Assembly (NCBI GenBank): GCA_016719295.1 | Contig: JADKAF010000001.1 | Coordinates: 4,836,001-4,900,000, forward strand | Direction: 5' to 3' | Length of the DNA stretch: 64,000 nucleotides | From: Planctomycetota bacterium | Lineage (GTDB): Bacteria; Planctomycetota; UBA1135; JADKAF01 | Shown: positions 55,326-62,979 of the stretch, piece by piece | How the letters are laid out: every line of letters begins with the position of its first letter | How positions within the stretch are numbered: position 1 is the stretch's first letter | Made by a program: the position numbers and the translations under genes | The notes under the pieces: generated by a model | What the model saw: the letters and a program-made list of their open reading frames with translations, nothing else | Database searches by the model: none | Told to the model about the DNA's origin: nothing

Positions 55326-56420
55326 ATGTCCTGTGCCATCGCCGCACGATCGCTCGCACTCACCGCGCTCTGGGCCGGGGTCCTCGGCCTCGGGAGCGCG
55401 GCCCAGGTTCCGCTGCTCGTCGAGGGCACGCTGATGTCGCCGCTCGAGCAGCCCAGACAGCAGACCGCGCCGATGGGCGACTGCCCCTCGAGGGGCCAGC
55501 GCCCGCGGACGGCCGCCGAAGAGGAGGCCGAGGCCTTCCGCCAGCGCCAGGTGAGCGGCCACGCGCTGCACGAGGGGATCCGCGGCGTGACGAAGGGCCT
55601 GCACTGGTTCGAGAACCTCGCCGCCGCCTCCCGCGCGGCCACCCTCGAGCAGAAGCCGATCCTCTGGCTCCACCTGCTCGGCGAGCTCGACGGCTTTGCC
55701 TGAAGCGCCGCTCAATCGCTGCGGGGCGTGACCCTGCCGCAACCCGAGATCCAGGCCCTCCTCGCCGAGCACTTCGTCGTCGGCTGGCGCAACATCGAGC
55801 GCGAGAAGTGGTGCGGGCTCTCCCACGGCTACAGCAGCCGCCAGACCGCGCTCGGCACGACCAACGGCGCCGGCGGCCGCAACGTCCAGCTCTTCATCCT
55901 CGCGCCGGATCTCACCGTCCTCCACGCCCTCGCCGGCTTCTGGCATCCGGACGATCTCCGCGCCGAGCTCTCGCTCGCCCAGCGCCTCTTCGCCCTCTAC
56001 CGCGACACCTCGCGCTCGCGCGAGGAGAAGCTGCGCATGGCGCGGAGCTTCCACGACCAGGCGATCGAGCACGCCTCCGCCGAGACGCTCGCGCGCAGCG
56101 AGTGGCAGAGCTTCGATCGTTCGCACGAATCTTGGCGCGCCCAGGAGGAGCCGCGCGACACGGTGCGCTACGCGAACGGCAAGCCGACTCTCGACGCCGA
56201 CGGCCGCATCGCGCTGAAGCCCCTCTACGTTCTCCAGCACGAGCGCCTGAAGGCCCAGCTCTTCCAACCCTACGCGCGCTTCGACGTCGAGCGCTTCGTC
56301 GACTACGGCCTCGAGCACTACGACAACAACCGCGGCTTCGATCGCAGCTCGAAGAGCTTCAGCGTGCGGGAGCGGCTGGAGCGGGATCGGCTGAGGAAGG
56401 CGCGGTTGCAGGGGTCCTGA
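55326..56420 (+). CDS. Thioredoxin-like secreted protein with in-frame TGA, candidate selenoprotein
   Basis: One frame runs from ATG 55326 to TGA 56418-56420 and is broken only by a TGA at 55701-55703 (codon 126). The first part has a signal peptide (ALTALWAGVLGLGSAAQ) and ends EQKPILWLHLLGELDGFA; the second goes on in the same frame SAAQSLRGVTLPQPEIQALL, AEHFVVGWRNIEREKWCGL. A beta strand, then the stop, then a helix SAAQSLR and a second strand is the thioredoxin layout with the stop at the place of the redox cysteine. Reading the codon as selenocysteine gives 364 residues. The alternative is a nonsense mutation. Confidence 0.6.
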
Positions 56421-56523
56421 GCCTCGGGTTCGCGTACGCCGAGCGGCGGAGATCTCGAAATCCTGTCGGTTGCGCTCCAAGGCGAGCGTGATGCGCTCCG
56501 GCCTCGTTCTCTCGAGAACCTGC

Positions 56524-58326
56524 ATGCCGGAACCCAAGAATCCCAAGCTCCGTGCTCGCCTTCGCCACTGGCGCTCCCAGCTGGAGCAGGGCGCCTGGGA
56601 GACCGTCCGCGCCGAGCTGGCGCTCGAGCTCGCCAAGCCACCCCGAGGTGGGGAAGCGGCTCAGGAGCTCGGCGAGCTCTGTGAGGAGGTCGGCCTTCCC
56701 GCCCTTGCGGCGCGCTGCTATGAGTCGATCCTCTCGCGCGATCCCGCCCGAATGGAGGCTCTACGAGCGCTGGTCGATCTTCTGCGCGCTCGCGGCCGCG
56801 AAGGGGATGCTCAGCTGGCGCTGAGCGCGGCCCTTCGCGCCGCTCCGGAGAGCAAGGAGATCGCCGCCCTGATCGCTCGAGCACCTCTGGAGACCGAGGA
56901 GCGGAGCACGGAGGAAGACGCCTCGGGATCCTTGCCCTGCGACGCCGATCTCCTGCGCTTTCTCGATCTCTTCGCGGGACGCGAGGACGTGCATGCACGG
57001 CAGTGGTACGACCCGGATCGCGGGACGGGCTACTCCCCCGTGCGGCAGCCCTTGACGCCCCAGCTGGTGAAGAACCATCTCCTCGGCAACGTCAGCCTCG
57101 GCAGCTATGTGCTCCGTCGAGATGGTCGCTGCTCCTTCCTGGCGTTCGACTTCGATATCGAAGAGCGCGCGCTCCGGGACTACGCCGCGGATCCCGAAGC
57201 CCTGCGCACGCTGCGCGCGGCCCTGCATGCGGAGTGCTCTCGTTGGCACCAGCGGCTCACGGAGTTCGGCTTGCCGGTCCTGATCGAGGAGAGCGGATTC
57301 AAGGGGCGCCATCTCTGGATCCTGCTCGCTCCTCCCGTCGATGCGGGATTGCTCCGCCGCTTCGGTCTCGCCTTGCAGCGGGATCTGGGAGCGCCCGGAG
57401 ATCCGCGCGTGCAAGTCGAGCTCTTTCCCAAGCAGGCGCGCGTGCGCGCTGAAGGGCTCGGCAATCTGATCAAGCTGCCGCTAGGGATCCACCGGCGCAC
57501 GGGACGTCGATCCCAGCTCCTCGACGAGGAGGGTCGACCGATCGAGACGCCCTTCGCGGTCTTGCGCGGGCAGCGTCGCGCCCGTGAAGAGGAGCTGCTC
57601 TCCGCTCTGGAGCGCCTGCCCGCGGACGTCGGCCCGGGAGCTCGCGTGCTTCGCGGTCCGTCTCCCGAATCGCCTCGATCCGACCTGAGCTCGGGGATCT
57701 GGACGCTCGGTCACGCCCTCGCGGACCCCCTGCTGTGCTGCCTCCGCGAACATTGCCAAGCCCTCGACACGCTCCTGCGGCGCGGCCTCGCGGCGAAACC
57801 GCTGCGCCATGAGGAGCACCTCGTCCTGCGGCATACCTTGGGGCATCTCCCTCAAGGCGTGGCGACGTGCAATTACATCACCCATCGCTCCCCGCAGGAA
57901 TTCGGCACGGCGCGCTTGGGCAAGACCCTCCGAGGATCGCCGATGTCCTGCGCTCGGCTGCGACAGCATCTCGCCCCCGGCGGGCTCGAGCCGAATTGCG
58001 AATGCTCCTTCGCGTTCGCCCCTGATTGCTATCCACACCCGCTGCTCTGGCTGCGGCTGATAGATCCCGGCGAGCGGGAAGCCGCCTTGCGTCGCGATCC
58101 GGCGTCCGTCGAGATCCTCGCGGAAGCCTGGCTCCAGCTCCTCGGAGATCCGGAAGCTCCCTCCGAGGAGCGCCGCATGGTCGAAGCGCTGCTCCTGCGT
58201 CGGCTCGAAGCGCTGCCAGAGCGGGAGATCTCCACGCCGCTCGGCCGCGTGCGACTCGTCGATCGCGAAGGCTCGACCCTGCTGGAACATGACAATCCGC
58301 AGCGACGCCGAGAGAGCGCGACCTGA
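56524..58326 (+). CDS. CRISPR-associated primase-polymerase (CAPP): TPR + AEP primase
   Basis: 600 residues from ATG 56524 (ATG at 56470 adds 18 residues). Residues ~5-120 are TPR-like helices. Residues ~155-350 are an archaeo-eukaryotic primase: motif I D209/D211 in FLAFDFDIE, motif II SGFKGRHLWIL (H263), motif III region GLGNLIKLPLGIH. Residues ~395-500 have Cys at 406, 449, 476 and 492/494 around LRHTLGHLPQG and resemble the Fe-S C-terminal domain of primase large subunit (inference). Proteins of this kind next to cas1-cas2 are known as CAPPs and are thought to make or extend DNA during spacer capture. It is followed by cas1 after one base. Confidence 0.88.
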   Translation: MPEPKNPKLRARLRHWRSQLEQGAWETVRAELALELAKPPRGGEAAQELGELCEEVGLPALAARCYESILSRDPARMEALRALVDLLRARGREGDAQLALSAALRAAPESKEIAALIARAPLETEERSTEEDASGSLPCDADLLRFLDLFAGREDVHARQWYDPDRGTGYSPVRQPLTPQLVKNHLLGNVSLGSYVLRRDGRCSFLAFDFDIEERALRDYAADPEALRTLRAALHAECSRWHQRLTEFGLPVLIEESGFKGRHLWILLAPPVDAGLLRRFGLALQRDLGAPGDPRVQVELFPKQARVRAEGLGNLIKLPLGIHRRTGRRSQLLDEEGRPIETPFAVLRGQRRAREEELLSALERLPADVGPGARVLRGPSPESPRSDLSSGIWTLGHALADPLLCCLREHCQALDTLLRRGLAAKPLRHEEHLVLRHTLGHLPQGVATCNYITHRSPQEFGTARLGKTLRGSPMSCARLRQHLAPGGLEPNCECSFAFAPDCYPHPLLWLRLIDPGEREAALRRDPASVEILAEAWLQLLGDPEAPSEERRMVEALLLRRLEALPEREISTPLGRVRLVDREGSTLLEHDNPQRRRESAT

Positions 58327-58327
58327 G

Positions 58328-59401
58328 ATGCGCACCCTCGTCGTCACCGAGCCCGGAGCGGAGCTGCGCGTGCATGAGGGCTATTGCCTCGTCTTGCGCG
58401 GCAAGGCCGAGCTCCAGCGTATCCGCCTCTCGGAGATCTCCCGCATCCTGCTCTTCGGGCCGGTGCAGCCGAGCACGGCCATCCTCTCCTGGGCCCTGCG
58501 TGCGGGAGCGGATCTCGTATTCTTCGACGGCACCGGGCGCTGCCGGGGACGCTTGGTGGGGCCGCGCTCGGGCAACGTGGCCCTGCGCCTCGCGCAGCTC
58601 CGGTTCCTCGACGACCCGGAGAAGCAGCTCGAGCTGGCGCGCCGGATCGTCGAGGGCAAGATCCGCAACCAGCGCGCCCTGCTCTTGCGAGCGCAACGCG
58701 AGCGCCCCGAGCGCGACCTCGCCCTCGCGCTGTACGGGCTGCGGGAGGATCTGGCGGCGCTTTCGGTTGCTCCCGGCCTCGATCATGTGCGCGGCTGCGA
58801 AGGCTCGGCTGCGAGCCGCTATTTCCAGGTCTTCGGGCGACTGATCCTCGACTCCAGGTTTCCCTTCGGTGGCCGTACGCGCCGGCCGCCGCTCGACGCC
58901 GTCAATGCCTGCCTCTCGTTCGGCTACGCGCTGCTCCAAGGACGCGTCGATTCCCTGGCCGAGCGCGTAGGGCTCGACCCCATGATCGGGGCCCTGCACG
59001 AGCCGCGTTGTGGGCGCCCCTCTCTCAGCCTGGATCTCATGGAGGAGTGGCGCCCCGCGCTCATCGATGCCTTGGTGCTCCGGCTCCTCAATCGCCGCCA
59101 GCTTTCCCCCTTCGATTTCGGCCCGCCCGAGCGCGATGAAGTGGAGCGGGTTTTCGCCGAGGATCCGCGGACCGCGACCGAGACCGAGGATGAGGAGCCG
59201 TCGCCCGAAGGCATCTATCTACGCCCACCGGCTCGCAAGATCCTCATCCGAGCCTTTCAGCGCCGGCTCCGCGACCCGGCGCGTAGCGCGGTCAACGCCA
59301 TGGCACGCACCTACGAGGATGCCCTCGAGGCACAGGTGCACCACCTAGGGCGCGTCCTCCTCGGCTCCGACTCGCAATACCTGCCCTTCCTGCTCCGGTG
59401 A
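58328..59401 (+). CDS. cas1: CRISPR integrase Cas1
   Basis: 357 residues from ATG 58328 (an upstream ATG at 58289 would overlap the CAPP gene by 38 bases). Beta N-terminal domain (LRVHEGYCLVLRGKAELQRI), helical catalytic domain with metal ligands E158 (GCEGSAASRYF), H224 (IGALHEPRCGRPSLSLDL) and E239 (DLMEEWRP). The active site is complete. Forms with Cas2 the complex that inserts new spacers at the leader end. Second gene of CAPP-cas1-cas2. Confidence 0.96.
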   Translation: MRTLVVTEPGAELRVHEGYCLVLRGKAELQRIRLSEISRILLFGPVQPSTAILSWALRAGADLVFFDGTGRCRGRLVGPRSGNVALRLAQLRFLDDPEKQLELARRIVEGKIRNQRALLLRAQRERPERDLALALYGLREDLAALSVAPGLDHVRGCEGSAASRYFQVFGRLILDSRFPFGGRTRRPPLDAVNACLSFGYALLQGRVDSLAERVGLDPMIGALHEPRCGRPSLSLDLMEEWRPALIDALVLRLLNRRQLSPFDFGPPERDEVERVFAEDPRTATETEDEEPSPEGIYLRPPARKILIRAFQRRLRDPARSAVNAMARTYEDALEAQVHHLGRVLLGSDSQYLPFLLR

Positions 59402-59518
59402 GCGCGGCCCCGCGAGCTCTGGCCCTCGAGCGTCCCCATCTGCCTCCGCTTCTCTTCGTCCCGCTCCTCTCGCGCGGTCTCCGTCCCTCGAGCCGCCCCT
59501 CTTCTCAGGATCTCCTCC

Positions 59519-59794
59519 GTGTACCTACTCGTCTCGTACGACATCGTCGAGGACCGACGTCGCCGGCGCCTGGCCAAGGCGCTGGCGAAGCACCTGCAGC
59601 GCGTCCAGTACTCGGTGTTCGAAGGTCCCTTGCCGGAGCGACGCCTGCACGCCCTCCGCGAAGCCGTTGCCAAGAGCATCCACCCTCCCGACGACAGCGT
59701 ACGCATCTATACCCTCTGTGCCCGTTGCAGAGAGAGCCTGGAACTCCTAGGCTGCGGCCCGATTGTCGATGATCCCGACGACGTCATCCTCTGA
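59519..59794 (+). CDS. cas2: CRISPR adaptation protein Cas2
   Basis: 91 residues, GTG start at 59519. Ferredoxin-like fold: MYLLVSYDIVEDRRRRRLAK with D8, then LQRVQYSVFEGPLPE, VRIYTLCARC, and the short C-terminal strand. Structural partner of Cas1. Follows cas1 after 117 bases and precedes the leader. Confidence 0.94.
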   Translation: MYLLVSYDIVEDRRRRRLAKALAKHLQRVQYSVFEGPLPERRLHALREAVAKSIHPPDDSVRIYTLCARCRESLELLGCGPIVDDPDDVIL

Positions 59795-60083
59795 GTTCCT
59801 CGCTTCCCGTACCCCTCCTCTTTCCTCCCGTGGTCGTTTTCCGGCTCGCATCGTGTCGCTTCGCGCGAATCTCCCCCGCTACGGCGGACCAGAACCCAAC
59901 TCCTGGCCAGCAAAGGACTTGCGCAGCGGGCGACCAGCGCGGTCCGCGCTTGCCTAAGTCCTTGATGGGGAACGGCTTGCGAGAAATGGGACAGGCGAGC
60001 GGGGGGGTACGCGGGAACCCGGGGGGCGGTTTCGCGCGCGAAGGCGCGCGGGGCCAGCTGGGGAGCGGGGCGTGGGGAGGGGA
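59795..60083 (+). promoter_or_regulatory. CRISPR leader
   Basis: 289 bases from cas2 to the first repeat, without a gene. It contains an 8-bp inverted repeat AAGGACTT (59913-59920) / AAGTCCTT (59956-59963), a 12-bp perfect palindrome TTCGCGCGCGAA (60031-60042) and a very G-rich end. Orientation, with leader at the cas side and transcription rightwards, fits the repeat end ATTGAGAC. Promoter boxes not assigned. Confidence 0.65.
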
Positions 60084-60579
60084 CTGATAAGCGATGCCCC
60101 GAATGCGAGGGGATTGAGACGATGGGTGCAATAGCACCCTTGGAAGCCTGTTCGGCTGATAAGCGATGCCCCGAATGCGAGGGGATTGAGACAGGTGGTC
60201 CTCGCGATCAGGGCGCGATTGATCCAGCGCCTTCTGATAAGCGATGCCCCGAATGCGAGGGGATTGAGACTCGCAGAGTGCGGCGATGCGCTTCAGGGCG
60301 CCGCGTTCGCGCCTGATAAGCGATGCCCCGAATGCGAGGGGATTGAGACTCGCTGGTCGTGAACGTTCGGTTCAACCAGACGACGGCGCCCTGATAAGCG
60401 ATGCCCCGAATGCGAGGGGATTGAGACTGGACGGGGCCGGAGAGGTTGTATTGATTGACCATGACTGTCTGATAAGCGATGCCCCGAATGCGAGGGGATT
60501 GAGACCGCTTGCCACGGCGCTCCAGCCATTCAGCCTTCTGGACTGATAAGCGATGCCCCGAATGCGAGGGGATTGAGAC
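60084..60579 (+). CRISPR. CRISPR array, leader-side part (7 repeats)
   Basis: Seven identical 37-nt repeats starting CTGATAAGCGATGCCCCGAA and ending TGCGAGGGGATTGAGAC, at 60084, 60156, 60234, 60313, 60391, 60469 and 60543. Spacers are 35, 41, 42, 41, 41 and 37 nt. The repeat can form a short CCCC/GGGG hairpin. The eighth-spacer position is cut by the IS at 60601. Type cannot be told from the repeat alone; long spacers fit type I or III rather than II. Confidence 0.97.
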
Positions 60580-60600
60580 ATACGATCCGAGACCACTAGA

Positions 60601-62433
60601 CCTCAAACAAGCGAATGCGGATCGCGGGCGACCGCAGGTGAGTGTGGCGTAGAGCGGGCACGAGCTCGTCTTCTGCCGCCAGGCGGCAGGGTCGAATCGT
60701 CCAATCCACTTCGCTTCGTCTCGTCCTCCGTGTCCGTCGTGGCTCGTCAGTCCGTTCGCGCAAGGCCTCGGCTCTATCGTCGTCAGCAGCGCATCGCGCG
60801 CACGGCGTCCGAACCGCGAAGCAGCGCTGCGAGCAGTGGCGTCCAGCTTAGAAAGCGCACGACGGTGCGCCTCCCCGTTCGAAGCACTTGTGCAGGAATG
60901 CGGATCATCCAGTTGAGGAAGGTCCGGAACTCCATCTTCAGGACTCGGTCGCGCTCTTCTTCGCGGCGTTCGCTCCACCGCCCCTTGGTCGGCAAGACAA
61001 GTGCGAGCCATGCCTTCAGAGACCAGGCGATCGCCGTCATCACCATGTATGCCCAGTTCGCGACGAGCGTATCGACAGGTGCTCGCAGCGAGTGCACTCC
61101 GCCCTTTAGCTGCGCGAGGAGGTTCTCCTGGTTGCAGCGCTGATTCGCCTGAAGCACGACCGCGCTGGGCGAATCCGCATCACGGTTCGTGATGTAGAAG
61201 AAGAACACCGTCTCGGGCTCGAGCTCCAACTGCCCGCGTCGCACTTCGATCGTCTTCTTCAGGACCACCATCCGGAACTCGCGAGAGCACGCGCTTGGTT
61301 GGTAGCGCATCTCCGCGACATCTTCGCGCTCGAGCCGGAGGTTCTTGTATCCGCGCTCCTCGACGATGGCTTTGCGATGATTCTCGCGAGGGCTCCTCTG
61401 CAGCTCCGATCCAGATCCTCGCTTCTTCCGCTTCAGGGGCGTCCAGGACGCGTTGGGGAGATTCGCGGCCTGCATCACGAGCGGCGTATTCGCAGCGTAG
61501 CCGAAGATGAACTCGACCCCATCTTCGTGCCAGCGATCCAGATGCTGCGACTGGGAGAAGGCGGTATCACCACGTAGCAGGACGGAGCGGAAGCCGGCCT
61601 TGCGGACCAATGCAATCGTCCGATCCGCCATCTCGGCTGCGCCTTCGTGTGACGGACGATTCCCGCGGCGATTCTCGATCTCCAGCGGTTCCCTGGTATT
61701 GGCGAGCGACGCGACGAGCGGATGATAGCTCCACTCGCCCTTGTAGTTGATGTCGACGCCCTCTCTGCGCTCGCCATCGGTCGCCACGTACGTACCGTCG
61801 AAGTCGATCGTTGCCTTGGCGAAGAAGGCCTCGGGTTGCCGTGCCCACACGCGCAGGCGGCTCTCGTTGATCGCCGCCTGCAGCTCTGCCACCGCGTCGA
61901 TCGTGAATCGGCGACAGAAGTCGCCGGCCGTTGTCGGATCGGGGATACGCTGCGCGCCCAACAGGTCGAGGTAGGCCTCGTTTTTTCTGAGCAGCTCGAG
62001 ATCCTCGATGGTCTGCCCACCACACAGCGCGCTGTAGGCGAAGTTCAGCGCATGATCGGACTCGTGGTAGGGCTTGTGCGCTTTGAGCACGTGCACGCGA
62101 CGATCAATGCTCTCGAAGAGGCCGACCTGCTTCGCAAGCTCGTGAACGACACCTATTCCGCCCGTCGCCAAGGCGCGATCGCGTTGCGCCAGATCGAAGT
62201 GCAGGGGAGTCCTGGTGAACATCGGCAGCGCCTGTCCCTCCCATTCGCGATCTCGGAGGCGATCGTCGATTCGGCACTTGCGGCGGCGCAGCTCTCGGGA
62301 TCTATTGCTGGTCACTCGAAACGCTCCTTCAGCTCGTACGCGTTGGATTTCAGCAACCGCGTTGTACGAGCCCGAAGCGGGCGTTTCGAGCGTTTCTCAG
62401 TTCCTTGATTGGGCGCGATGCGCTGGTCCTAGG
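60601..62433 (-). mobile_element. IS1380-family insertion sequence, copy 1, inside a spacer
   Basis: About 1833 bp. Ends CCTCAAACAAGCGAATGCGG (left) and, inverted, CCTAGGACCAGCGCATCGCG (right) are imperfect terminal repeats. ACTAGA stands directly on both sides (60595-60600 and 62434-62439) as target duplication. Joining the flanks without IS gives a spacer of 38 nt between two normal repeats. One complete transposase gene on the minus strand. Confidence 0.88.
60783..62315 (-). CDS. IS1380-family transposase
   Basis: 510 residues. DDE triad candidates: D171/D173 in TIDFDGTYV, D250 in LLRGDTAFSQ, E398 in NQRCNQENLLAQLKGG. Basic N-terminus for DNA binding. 119 bases of upstream sequence to the IS end. 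The codons AGA AAA AAC at residues 110-112 hold a run of six A, the same place where copy 2 has five. Appears intact. Confidence 0.95.
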   Translation of the reverse strand: MTSNRSRELRRRKCRIDDRLRDREWEGQALPMFTRTPLHFDLAQRDRALATGGIGVVHELAKQVGLFESIDRRVHVLKAHKPYHESDHALNFAYSALCGGQTIEDLELLRKNEAYLDLLGAQRIPDPTTAGDFCRRFTIDAVAELQAAINESRLRVWARQPEAFFAKATIDFDGTYVATDGERREGVDINYKGEWSYHPLVASLANTREPLEIENRRGNRPSHEGAAEMADRTIALVRKAGFRSVLLRGDTAFSQSQHLDRWHEDGVEFIFGYAANTPLVMQAANLPNASWTPLKRKKRGSGSELQRSPRENHRKAIVEERGYKNLRLEREDVAEMRYQPSACSREFRMVVLKKTIEVRRGQLELEPETVFFFYITNRDADSPSAVVLQANQRCNQENLLAQLKGGVHSLRAPVDTLVANWAYMVMTAIAWSLKAWLALVLPTKGRWSERREEERDRVLKMEFRTFLNWMIRIPAQVLRTGRRTVVRFLSWTPLLAALLRGSDAVRAMRC

Positions 62434-62456
62434 ACTAGACCCGCGCCGAAGGCGGA

Positions 62457-62959
62457 CTGATAAGCGATGCCCCGAATGCGAGGGGATTGAGACGTAGCGA
62501 GAAGGCCGAGGGTGCAGCAGCTCTTCACGTTCTGCTGATAAGCGATGCCCCGAATGCGAGGGGATTGAGACTCCAGATGGAGGATCCGGTGAGCATGTAG
62601 CTTGTGGATCACCTGATAAGCGATGCCCCGAATGCGAGGGGATTGAGACACGGTGCGCCGTGCTCAAGGAGAGCTTGCGCTTCTCTTTCTACTGATAAGC
62701 GATGCCCCGAATGCGAGGGGATTGAGACTGCGCCATCCGCCGTTCCTCGTGAGCCTGCCACCTGAGCGCTGATAAGCGATGCCCCGAATGCGAGGGGATT
62801 GAGACCTGATGGCATCACCGTCAACGTCTCCGTCCATAGCCATGACCTGATAAGCGATGCCCCGAATGCGAGGGGATTGAGACCCTAGACAGTTAGCTAA
62901 GCTGTCTGTTTAGCTAGACAGACTGATAAGCGATGCCCCGAATGCGAGGGGATTGAGAC
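62457..62959 (+). CRISPR. CRISPR array, distal part between two IS copies (7 repeats)
   Basis: Repeats identical to the first part at 62457, 62535, 62613, 62692, 62769, 62847 and 62923; spacers 41, 41, 42, 40, 41 and 39 nt. After the last repeat 19 nt of a spacer (62960-62978) run into IS copy 2. The spacer 62884-62922 is A/T-richer and nearly palindromic. The array may go on beyond the window. Confidence 0.97.
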
Positions 62960-62979
62960 ATGCAGGTCGCGGGACTAGC

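Noticed and set aside
55326..55703. A short separate 125-residue gene ending at the TGA, followed by an independent gene at 55728
   Set aside because: The two are in the same frame, the second lacks a signal and its own good start, and together they make one thioredoxin fold; read-through or a nonsense mutation is more likely.
60286..60546. Frames translating through the CRISPR repeats (LISDAPNARGLRL repeated)
   Set aside because: They only reflect the 37-nt repeat read as codons; the repeat array is not coding.
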